Part shown: positions 1-5,789 of the stretch, in pieces
Layout: every line of letters starts with the position of its first letter
How positions within the stretch are numbered: position 1 is the stretch's first letter
Assembly (NCBI GenBank): GCA_900313265.1
Contig: OMRN01000308.1
Span: 1-5,789, forward strand
From: an uncultured Lachnospiraceae bacterium
GTDB taxonomy: Bacteria > Bacillota > Clostridia > Lachnospirales > Lachnospiraceae
DNA length: 5,789 nucleotides
Reading direction: 5' to 3'
Notes under the pieces: model-generated
Told to the model about the DNA's origin: nothing
Seen by the model: only the letters and a program-made list of their open reading frames with translations
Databases searched by the model: none
Translations under genes and position numbers: made by a program

Positions 1-2
1 CA

Positions 3-2363
3 GAAGAAAAAACCGCAGAGAAAGAAAAACCTGCATTTAAGCAGAGAATGAAAACCGGTGTGGTTCAGCTTCTGATTTACTTCGGACTGACGGCGGCTTC
101 CATCGTTTTCTGGGAATTTGTTTTGAGATTTCAGATGGGCGGCGTTGACAAGTCCAATCTGTTCTTTTTGCTCTTTGTACCGGCAGAAGCCATGGCGGTG
201 GCTTTTGTAAACGGATTTGTTCCGCGTAAGGTCAGCCGGTTTGTTTTTCCCTTTACGCTTTTGTTAATTGCCGTATTTTACGGAATACAAATGGTGTATT
301 ACCGGATTTTCGGCTCCCTGTTCTCGGTTTCCATGCTCGGAATGGGCGGGGACGCGGTCGGAAACTTCTGGTGGGCGATGCAGGAAACGCTGATCAAGTC
401 CGTCGGACTGATTCTGCTTCTTTTAAGCCCGGCAATCGTAACACTTGTTCTCGGACTGACCAAAAGAATCCGTGTAAATCCCTATCCGGTTCTTCTGCAT
501 GTAATTGCGCTTTTGCTTGCGGTCGGATTCTGGATTGGCGGGTCACAGGCGCTTCGTGTCGGAGGAGAATCCAGAGGATCGGCATATTATGCATTCCATT
601 CGAGCATTTCCGATACCGATACCACGGCTTCGAGAGTCGGCGCCATGACAACATCGCTGGTGGAAGCGGGTACCTATTATCTCGGACTCGGAAACCCGGA
701 TACAACGGCTACACTGACGACCGTGGATTTACAGAGCATTACGCTTGAACCGGAACCGATTAGCGAAAAGATTCTGGAAAAGGATCCGGAGAATACAAGT
801 GAGGCACTGGGACAGTCCTCATCCGAAAAGGGAAGCGAAAAGACTTCGGAGAAAAAGGATGAAAAGCCTGTTAAAGAGTATGAGGTGAAACCGCATATCT
901 ATGAGGAGTTTGATTTTAATGCTCTTGCCGAGAATGCATCGCGTGCGGATTTAAGAGATATGTACACATTTTTCGGATCCCGTACTCCGACGTCGACAAA
1001 CGAATACACGGGTCTTTTAAAGGATTATAACCTGATTTATATCTGCGCCGAAAGTTACTGGAACTATGCGGTGGATGAAAGAGTAACACCGACTCTTTAT
1101 AAGATGACGAAAAACGGTATTATTCTGAATAATTACTACAACAGTTTCCGGAACACGACCACCAACGGAGAATATGCTTTTTCCACAAGTCTGTGGCCGG
1201 ATGTATCCAGACAGGCGGACTCCGGACTGGATGTCGGAAGTTTTCCGCAGTCTTCTTCTAAATATATGCCGAACGGACTCGGTGATTTCTTTGCAAAGGA
1301 AAATGTACCTTCTTATGCATTCCATAATTACTACGGCAATTATTACCGCCGTCGTTTCTCCTGGCCGAACTTGGGCTATGAGAATATTTTCTTCATGAAT
1401 GAAGGAATGCGCTTTACCAGTACGTGGCCCGCATCGGATGCGGAACTTATGCAGCAGAGCGTGGAAAAATATATCAATGAAGACCGCTTCTTTGCTTATT
1501 ATATGACGTTTTCCGGTCACGGCCCGTATAATGCGAACAACTACATGTATCGCAAGAATATTGAGGAAGTAAAGAGACGTTTGGGTGATGATGCGGAGAA
1601 TTATTCATCGGAAGCACTCGGTTTCTTTGCCGGAAACTTAGAGCTTGAATACGGAATGAAATATCTGATTGATTCCTTAAAACAGGCCGGAAAAATGGAA
1701 AATACGCTGATTGTCCTTACCGCCGATCATTATCCGTATTACGTTTCCGAAGCGGGAAGAGAAAGTCTTGCCGGCCATCCGGTGGATGAGATGGAACTTT
1801 ATAAGTCCAGCTGTATCATGTATACCATCGGTCTGGAAGAACCCATCGTTTCCAATACTTACTGCTGTAACGTGGATATCCTTCCGACGGTCTTAAATCT
1901 TTTCGGTATGGATTACGATTCCAGACTCTTTATGGGTACGGATATTTTCTCGGACGGAGTGCATAAAGCGGTTCTTTATAACAAGAGTTTTATTACGGAA
2001 TATGCAATTTACGATGCCAGAACCGGAGAAGTGGAATGGAAGGTCAATCCGGACTCCTATGACTGGAAAAACTTAAATTCCTATGTGGACAATATGTCCG
2101 CTCTCATTGACTCCGAATATACGGCAAGCGTCAATATTATCAAGACGAACTTCTTCTATCATTTGTGGAAGGATTCCGGATTGATGAGTGCCGAAGAAGC
2201 GGCCGCGGAGCTGAATCGTGAAAGCTCCGTACAAAGCCAGATGGCAGCCATGAATGCGGCAGAGCAGGAAGCCAGAGCACAGGAGCAGGCCCAGAGAGAA
2301 GCGCAGGAAGCGGCAGCTGCCGAAGCGGCGGAACACGCACCGGAAGAACAGCCGGTAGAATAA
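3..2363 (+). CDS. LTA synthase family membrane enzyme (sulfatase/alkaline-phosphatase fold), probably 5'-partial
   Basis: Probable lipoteichoic acid synthase-type enzyme, a membrane phosphoglycerol transferase with its catalytic domain outside the cell. Residues are numbered from the ATG at 48. Five hydrophobic segments lie at about 5-26, 37-58, 64-85, 116-137 and 147-165, as is usual for LtaS. A charged S/E/K-rich linker (about 234-285) leads to the catalytic domain (about 325-690). That domain has the LtaS-type metal and catalytic set: E335 in AESYWN, the nucleophile candidate T371 in TTTNGEYA (spaced from E375 as in LtaS KTSDSEF), H491 in FSGHGPY, and D560-H561 in TADHYPYY. The tail (714-771) is rich in Ala, Glu and Gln. 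The frame is open without a stop from base 3 (EEKTAEKEKPAFKQR before the Met), and no good ribosome binding site precedes 48, so I favour a start upstream of the window. The fold is secure. The exact substrate (lipoteichoic acid or another phosphoglycerol-decorated glycan) is not. Confidence 0.9.
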   Translation, partial: EEKTAEKEKPAFKQRMKTGVVQLLIYFGLTAASIVFWEFVLRFQMGGVDKSNLFFLLFVPAEAMAVAFVNGFVPRKVSRFVFPFTLLLIAVFYGIQMVYYRIFGSLFSVSMLGMGGDAVGNFWWAMQETLIKSVGLILLLLSPAIVTLVLGLTKRIRVNPYPVLLHVIALLLAVGFWIGGSQALRVGGESRGSAYYAFHSSISDTDTTASRVGAMTTSLVEAGTYYLGLGNPDTTATLTTVDLQSITLEPEPISEKILEKDPENTSEALGQSSSEKGSEKTSEKKDEKPVKEYEVKPHIYEEFDFNALAENASRADLRDMYTFFGSRTPTSTNEYTGLLKDYNLIYICAESYWNYAVDERVTPTLYKMTKNGIILNNYYNSFRNTTTNGEYAFSTSLWPDVSRQADSGLDVGSFPQSSSKYMPNGLGDFFAKENVPSYAFHNYYGNYYRRRFSWPNLGYENIFFMNEGMRFTSTWPASDAELMQQSVEKYINEDRFFAYYMTFSGHGPYNANNYMYRKNIEEVKRRLGDDAENYSSEALGFFAGNLELEYGMKYLIDSLKQAGKMENTLIVLTADHYPYYVSEAGRESLAGHPVDEMELYKSSCIMYTIGLEEPIVSNTYCCNVDILPTVLNLFGMDYDSRLFMGTDIFSDGVHKAVLYNKSFITEYAIYDARTGEVEWKVNPDSYDWKNLNSYVDNMSALIDSEYTASVNIIKTNFFYHLWKDSGLMSAEEAAAELNRESSVQSQMAAMNAAEQEARAQEQAQREAQEAAAAEAAEHAPEEQPVE
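747..902 (+). other. S/E/K-rich low-complexity linker in the LTA-synthase-like protein
   Basis: Residues about 234-285 contain repeated Ser-Glu-Lys steps (ISEK, SSEK, GSEK, TSEK, then KDEKPVKE), encoded by recurring agcgaaaag/tccgaaaag-like units. It lies between the last membrane segment and the sulfatase-fold domain. By position it should be extracellular and act as a flexible, highly charged spacer in or near the cell wall. It is longer and more repetitive than the short linker helix of textbook LtaS; that comparison is from memory. Confidence 0.6.
2187..2360 (+). other. Ala/Glu/Gln-rich C-terminal tail, probable helix or coiled coil
   Basis: Residues 714-771 of the LTA-synthase-like protein start at SAEEAAAELNRE and continue as an Ala/Glu/Gln/Arg-rich stretch ending in EEQPVE. 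There is almost no hydrophobic residue larger than Met, and the composition suggests a long amphipathic or coiled helix. The catalytic motifs all lie before it, so it is not needed for the active site. It is expected outside the membrane. A role in protein or wall contact is a guess. Confidence 0.55.
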
Positions 2364-2373
2364 TAATTAAAAA

Positions 2374-2396
2374 GGTGACAGATAGAACGGTGACAG
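2374..2396 (+). repeat. Short direct repeat ggtgacag next to the inverted repeat
   Basis: The octamer ggtgacag occurs at 2374-2381 and again at 2389-2396, where it forms part of the left arm of the inverted repeat, 15 bases apart start to start. It may be the remnant of a second repeat unit, or chance. Confidence 0.5.
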
Positions 2397-2428
2397 GCAC
2401 TTTTGTACCAAAAGTGCCTGTCACCGTT
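2386..2428. repeat. Near-perfect inverted repeat, REP/REPIN-like; possible terminator
   Basis: The left arm aacggtgacaggcactttt (2386-2404) is an exact 19-base reverse complement of the right arm at 2410-2428. The G at 2405 can pair with the C at 2409, giving a 20-base-pair stem with a three-base loop (tac). Each arm also contains a small internal dyad (GTG-ACAGG-CAC), a feature of REP-type elements in which two inverted REPs make a REPIN. It sits 22 bases after the stop of the upstream gene and could stop transcription there, but it is followed only by TTTT and then GG, a weak U-tract. The perfect symmetry and the position between genes fit a dispersed palindromic repeat or a very short non-autonomous mobile element. 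Whether other copies exist cannot be seen here. Confidence 0.8.
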
Positions 2429-2462
2429 TTGGTTTGCCCCATTTTGCACCGGAGAATATGAC

Positions 2463-2497
2463 TTGTGTAAACATCGGCAATTGTGGTAAAATATAAT
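2463..2497 (+). promoter_or_regulatory. Probable sigma-A-type promoter with extended -10
   Basis: TTGTGT (2463-2468) is a partial -35 box. After an 18-base spacer comes TAAAAT (2487-2492), preceded by TG one base upstream (2484-2485), an extended -10 arrangement. An overlapping consensus TATAAT at 2492-2497 is an alternative -10, with TAAACA at 2468-2473 (18-base spacing) as its -35. Either would start transcription around 2500-2505, leaving a leader of about 35 bases before the phosphodiesterase gene. I see no clear operator or riboswitch in this leader, which is too short for one. Confidence 0.65.
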
Positions 2498-2528
2498 TTG
2501 ACTATTTATGTCTACTAATTAAAAAAAC

Positions 2529-2533
2529 AGGGG
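2529..2533 (+). promoter_or_regulatory. Ribosome binding site for the GGDEF-EAL gene
   Basis: AGGGG sits five bases before the ATG at 2539. It supports that ATG over the in-frame GTG seven codons in (2557). Confidence 0.65.
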
Positions 2534-2538
2534 TTACA

Positions 2539-4875
2539 ATGCGGCAAAAGGGTACGGTGTTAAAACAACAGAATATTCCTTTGTCTCTGATTTTAGTTAT
2601 CGTTTTTCTGGTAGTCGGCATAGCGGGACTCGATGTGGCTTTAGTACGCTCTTATGTGCGTAACATTGCGGAGAAATATCTGGATTCACAGCTTGTGGCG
2701 GTGAAATCCGATATGGAGGAAAACATCAAAAGGACGAAAGAAAAGGCTTCTGCGGTCGAGGCTTTGGTTCAGCTTGCCGAAACGGATGAGGAAATCAAAG
2801 AAATCCTGGAACAGTCGGTAAAAAGTAGTGCTCTTTATGATTTTTATTATGTGAAAGAGGACGGAACCGTATTTGATGATGAGGGAAGAGAGAATCCGGT
2901 GGGAATCGATTTTTCCGAAATTATGACGGTCAGGGAATCCCTTTTTGATGAGGATTATTATGCCTATTGCAAGGAATTTTATAATCCCAGGACATTCAGA
3001 AACGAGTTTTTTGTGATAGGGGCCATGAGGGACCGGGATCAGGACGGAGAACTGAGGGGATATCTGATGACGGTGCGTCCGGTTACGGAAGTTATCGCGA
3101 AAGAGCATTACGATAACATCGATTCCGTCGGAAGCGGGTGCTTAACCGATGCGGACGGACGGATTGTCAATACTTCCGATCGTTTTGATGATATTTTCGG
3201 AAAACAGAAGAATGCATATGAGGCGATGCAGACCGTAACCGACGGCGGAAGTGTTTCAAAGAATAAAATCTCGCAGATGAGGCGTTATCTGGGTGCCAAT
3301 AAAACGTATGAAATTTCCTGTAAAGGCACGGACGGACGTCAGGTTTTGATAAAGGGTCTGAAGATTGACGGAATCAAAGATCTTTTCATGATTGTCATTT
3401 TTGATAACGGAAGCATGGAAAGCATTCTGACCCCGGTTATGCTGATTTGCTTTATCGCATGTGTGCTGATTGTTGTGCTTTTGTTCTTCATCATTCTTTT
3501 GCAGATGATGGTGAATTACAAAAATGTCGCCCGTATGGAAGAACTCGCTTATACGGATGATGTGACGGGCGGTCATAATATGAATTATTTCAAGTTAAAG
3601 GCGCCGGAACTGATTTCGACCAACTCGGAACTGCATTATCTGATTATGCGTTTCGACATCGCTAACTTCAGATATATTAACGAAGCATACGGCCATCACA
3701 GTGCGGATGCCCTGCTTCGGGCAATATCCACAAAATTCGATGAAGTTTATTCGAAGAAGGAACTCTGTGCCAGAATCAATTCCGACCAGTTTATAGCGCT
3801 GATTTTAAACGACAGCGATACGGAAGATAAGAATCAGCGTTTCGAGAAAATCATCGGTGACGAAGCCAAGGATGTGGGCATCAAATATCCGGTCCGTTTT
3901 AAGAAGGGAATCTATCAGGTCCGTAAAGAAGAGCGGAACATCGATATTATGATTGACCACGCCAATGCGGCCAGAAAATCCTTAAAAGGCGATGAGAAGA
4001 TTCTGGAAATCATGTATTCCGAAAACATCGTGAAAGAAATGCGCAAGAACGATGCCATTGTTTCGGATATGCAGCCGGCCATTGCCAAAGGCGAATTCAA
4101 GCCGTATCTTCAGGCAAAATGGGATATTGTCAAAGATGAGATTATCGGAGCCGAAATTCTGGTCCGCTGGATTAAGGATGACGGAACCGTTGTATTTCCG
4201 TCGGATTTCATTCCGATTTTCGAGCAGAACGGATTTATTGAAAAACTGGATTTCTACATGCTTGAAAGGCTTTGCGAAAAAATCCGCGAGTATAAAGAAA
4301 AAGGCGGTTACCGGATTGTACCCGTGAGCATCAACCAGTCCAGAATCCTTCTCGGCAACCCGGAATATTTAAAGAATGTCGAGCGGATTATGACCCGATA
4401 CAATACCTCGATTGAGGATATCCAGATTGAAATTACCGAATCCGTATTCTTTAACGACCGCGAAAAAATGATAAGCGTGGTGGACCAGCTTAAGGAAATG
4501 GGCCTGATGCTTTGCATGGACGATTTCGGAAGCGGTTATTCTTCACTGAATGTATTAAAGGATATTCCGTTTGATATCCTGAAAATTGATAAGGACTTCT
4601 TCTCGGAAACCGATACATCCAAGGATACAATGATGATTATGCACCGGATTATCCAGATGGCGGGAGATCTCGGAATCAAAGTTGTCTGTGAAGGTGTTGA
4701 AACCGAAGCGCAGATTCAAATGTTAAAGAAAATCGGCTGCTCTATGGTTCAGGGTTATTTCTACAGCAAACCGATTCCGTTTGATGAATTTATGGATAAA
4801 TTCTGCCGGATAGAACCGGAGGTAACGGAAGTACCGGAAGAACCGGAAAAAACAGAAGGAGCGGACCCGTCATGA
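2539..4875 (+). CDS. Membrane sensor protein with degenerate GGDEF and intact EAL domain (probable c-di-GMP phosphodiesterase)
   Basis: Predicted to hydrolyse the second messenger c-di-GMP to pGpG under control of an extracellular sensor. Membrane segments at about 13-36 and 297-322 enclose an outside region of about 260 residues, CACHE-like in layout (FYYVKEDGTVF; GCLTDADGRIVNTS), though the family is my inference. A GGDEF fold follows (about 333-490): DDVTGGHN and RFDIANFRYIN (D373) are recognisable, but the GGDEF signature reads N414-S-D-Q-F418, so cyclase activity is unlikely. The EAL domain (about 510-755) reads E539-I-L. It keeps N599, E631, D661-D662, K682, E718 and Q738, at spacings that match those I recall for RocR (E175 to Q372) from N233 onward. 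The C-terminus is Pro/Glu-rich (about 756-778). The gene has its own promoter and a four-base overlap with queH. Phosphodiesterase activity is a strong inference; the signal sensed is unknown. Confidence 0.93.
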   Translation: MRQKGTVLKQQNIPLSLILVIVFLVVGIAGLDVALVRSYVRNIAEKYLDSQLVAVKSDMEENIKRTKEKASAVEALVQLAETDEEIKEILEQSVKSSALYDFYYVKEDGTVFDDEGRENPVGIDFSEIMTVRESLFDEDYYAYCKEFYNPRTFRNEFFVIGAMRDRDQDGELRGYLMTVRPVTEVIAKEHYDNIDSVGSGCLTDADGRIVNTSDRFDDIFGKQKNAYEAMQTVTDGGSVSKNKISQMRRYLGANKTYEISCKGTDGRQVLIKGLKIDGIKDLFMIVIFDNGSMESILTPVMLICFIACVLIVVLLFFIILLQMMVNYKNVARMEELAYTDDVTGGHNMNYFKLKAPELISTNSELHYLIMRFDIANFRYINEAYGHHSADALLRAISTKFDEVYSKKELCARINSDQFIALILNDSDTEDKNQRFEKIIGDEAKDVGIKYPVRFKKGIYQVRKEERNIDIMIDHANAARKSLKGDEKILEIMYSENIVKEMRKNDAIVSDMQPAIAKGEFKPYLQAKWDIVKDEIIGAEILVRWIKDDGTVVFPSDFIPIFEQNGFIEKLDFYMLERLCEKIREYKEKGGYRIVPVSINQSRILLGNPEYLKNVERIMTRYNTSIEDIQIEITESVFFNDREKMISVVDQLKEMGLMLCMDDFGSGYSSLNVLKDIPFDILKIDKDFFSETDTSKDTMMIMHRIIQMAGDLGIKVVCEGVETEAQIQMLKKIGCSMVQGYFYSKPIPFDEFMDKFCRIEPEVTEVPEEPEKTEGADPS
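4854..4861 (+). promoter_or_regulatory. Ribosome binding site for queH
   Basis: AGAAGGAG lies inside the end of the phosphodiesterase gene, ten bases before the ATG at 4872. Together with the ATGA stop/start overlap (4872-4875) it supports this start and suggests translational coupling. Confidence 0.7.
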
Positions 4876-5576
4876 ATGCCGTGAATGTTTCCGCCGAGAT
4901 GGACAAACTGCTTGAAAAACCGGAAACAAAGGGAAAGCGGCTGCTTCTTCACAGTTGCTGTGCACCCTGCAGTTCCTATGTGCTTATGTATCTGCGAAAA
5001 GTTTTCCGGATTACGGTTTTTTATTACAATCCGAACATTACCGAAGAAGCAGAGTATGTAAAGCGTGCACGGGAAGAAAAGAGATTTATTGATACACTGA
5101 ACGCTCTGGATGACGGAGCGTTTCCCATTGATTATAAAGACGGCAAATATGAACCGGACCTCTTTCTTAGGGAAGTAAGGGGCTATGAAGACTGTCCGGA
5201 GCGGGGAGAAAGGTGTGGAATCTGTTTTCGGCTGCGCCTTGGAGAAACCGCCGCTGAGGCAGCAAAAGGCGGCTTTGATTATTTTGCAACGACGCTAACC
5301 TTAAGCCCGCTAAAGGATGCCACACTCATTAACCGAATTGGTCAAGAAGAAGGGGAGAAGGCCGGATGTACCTATCTGCCTTCGGATTTTAAGAAAAAGG
5401 GCGGATATTTAAAGAGCATCGAATTATCCAAGGAATACGGACTTTACCGGCAGGATTACTGCGGGTGTGCGTTTTCGAAGGCAGAGCGGGAACGGCAGAA
5501 AGAACTGAGAAAAGAGGAAGAAAACAATGGAAAAATTACTGGATTTACTGTCAAACGAGGTGGGAGAGGCTTTTGA
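4872..5576 (+). CDS. queH: Epoxyqueuosine reductase QueH
   Basis: QueH (formerly DUF208) performs the last step of queuosine synthesis, reducing epoxyqueuosine to queuosine at the wobble position of GUN-anticodon tRNAs (Tyr, His, Asn, Asp). It replaces the unrelated cobalamin-dependent QueG. The 234-residue protein shows the family signatures in order: LLLHSCCAPCSS (C29, C30, C33), VFYYNPNI, CPERGERCGICFRLRL (C108, C115, C118), TTLTLSPLKDATLIN, SDFKKKGGYLKSIELSKEYGLYRQDYCGC (C197, C199). The cysteines include the iron-sulfur cluster ligands. The protein is soluble and cytoplasmic. The first 22 residues precede the core and match the usual short leader of clostridial members. The start overlaps the previous stop by four bases, and the 3' end overlaps argS by 50 bases, encoding a charged, non-conserved-looking tail. 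No other queuosine gene is visible here. Confidence 0.95.
   Translation: MNAVNVSAEMDKLLEKPETKGKRLLLHSCCAPCSSYVLMYLRKVFRITVFYYNPNITEEAEYVKRAREEKRFIDTLNALDDGAFPIDYKDGKYEPDLFLREVRGYEDCPERGERCGICFRLRLGETAAEAAKGGFDYFATTLTLSPLKDATLINRIGQEEGEKAGCTYLPSDFKKKGGYLKSIELSKEYGLYRQDYCGCAFSKAERERQKELRKEEENNGKITGFTVKRGGRGF
5514..5517 (+). promoter_or_regulatory. Ribosome binding site for argS, inside queH
   Basis: GAGG, within the purine-rich stretch aaagaggaag, lies nine bases before the ATG at 5527. It supports that start although it falls within the last part of queH. Confidence 0.6.
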
Positions 5577-5789
5577 AAAAGCCGGATACGAAAAGGAGAT
5601 GGGAAAGGTTTCGGTATCGAACCGCCCGGATCTTTGCGAGTATCAGTGCAACGGAAGCTTAGCCGGTGCAAAGAAGTATAAAAAGGCACCGATCGCAATT
5701 GCAAATGAGGTTCTGGAATTCTTAAAAGACAGTCCTGCTTTTGAAAAAGCGGAGGTTTGCCCGCCCGGATTCTTAAATCTGAATGTGGA
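5527..5789 (+). CDS. argS: Arginyl-tRNA synthetase, N-terminal part (3'-partial)
   Basis: Charges tRNA-Arg with arginine, a class I aminoacyl-tRNA synthetase in the cytoplasm. Only 87 codons and two bases are inside the window. The frame is open from the ATG to the edge and begins MEKLLDLLSNEVGEAFEKAGY. SNRPDLCEYQCNGSLAGAKKYKKAP (residues 31-55) and the later PPGFLNLNV (79-87) match the N-terminal, tRNA-contacting domain of clostridial-type ArgS. The HIGH and KMSKS catalytic motifs would lie to the right. The ATG fits the usual N-terminus of this subgroup and has a GAGG site, so the start inside queH is credible. The 50-base overlap, in a different frame, implies co-transcription and likely translational coupling with queH. 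Queuosine does not modify tRNA-Arg, so the link is housekeeping rather than one pathway. Confidence 0.9.
   Translation, partial: MEKLLDLLSNEVGEAFEKAGYEKEMGKVSVSNRPDLCEYQCNGSLAGAKKYKKAPIAIANEVLEFLKDSPAFEKAEVCPPGFLNLNV

Noticed and set aside
1017..1520. Antisense open frame of 167 codons within the LTA-synthase-like gene
   Set aside because: It lies opposite the conserved catalytic domain, its translation matches no family I know, and it has no supporting start context. It is a shadow of the real gene.
2386..2430. Calling the palindrome simply a rho-independent terminator
   Set aside because: Only four Ts follow the stem before GG, and the exact symmetry with internal dyads fits a repeat element better. 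Termination is kept as a possible secondary role.
2498..2538. Riboswitch or other structured leader before the phosphodiesterase gene
   Set aside because: From the promoter to the start there are only about 35-40 AT-rich bases, too short for a known c-di-GMP or preQ1 riboswitch, and no pairing pattern is visible.
2686..3108. Antisense open frame of 140 codons within the GGDEF-EAL gene
   Set aside because: It is fully covered by a well-supported gene on the + strand and its composition is not protein-like.
4876..4878. Second ATG just after the queH start
   Set aside because: It is out of frame with the QueH motifs; the ATG at 4872 is in frame and has a ribosome binding site.
5465..5662. Open frame of 65 codons on the + strand across the queH/argS junction
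   Set aside because: The frame starting at 5527 carries clear ArgS homology and runs to the window edge; this third frame has none.

Overview
The window looks like chromosomal DNA from a Gram-positive, Firmicutes-type bacterium, most likely a clostridial or Lachnospiraceae-like species. The reasons are a lipoteichoic-acid-synthase-type enzyme, AGGGG/GAGG-type ribosome binding sites, a TGTGGTAAAAT extended -10 promoter, moderate GC by eye, and a QueH and ArgS of the clostridial sequence type. The taxonomic call is inference; there is no rRNA or other decisive marker. All four genes are on the + strand and their codon use looks uniform, with no sign of recent transfer.

Layout: (1) left edge to 2363, a membrane-anchored LTA-synthase/sulfatase-fold enzyme with five membrane segments, an E/K/S-rich linker, a complete catalytic domain and an Ala/Glu/Gln-rich tail. 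Its reading frame is open to the window edge, so the true start is probably upstream. (2) 2364-2538, a 175-base intergenic region with a near-perfect 43-base inverted repeat (REP/REPIN-like, possibly also a transcription barrier) followed by a promoter. (3) 2539-4875, a two-pass membrane c-di-GMP protein with an extracellular sensor region, a degenerate GGDEF domain and an EAL domain retaining every catalytic residue, so a probable c-di-GMP phosphodiesterase. (4) 4872-5576, QueH, epoxyqueuosine reductase. (5) 5527 to the right edge, the N-terminus of arginyl-tRNA synthetase (argS), cut by the window.

The last three genes form a tightly packed transcription unit: a 4-base ATGA overlap between the phosphodiesterase and queH, and a 50-base overlap between queH and argS. 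One promoter upstream of the phosphodiesterase could therefore drive a c-di-GMP gene together with two tRNA-related genes. The LTA-synthase-like gene is separated from this unit by the inverted repeat.

I see no CRISPR array, tRNA, rRNA, insertion sequence or prophage gene, and no convincing novel multi-gene system. The points most worth a second look are the inverted repeat, the degenerate-GGDEF/intact-EAL sensor protein, and the unusual coupling of that protein to queH and argS.
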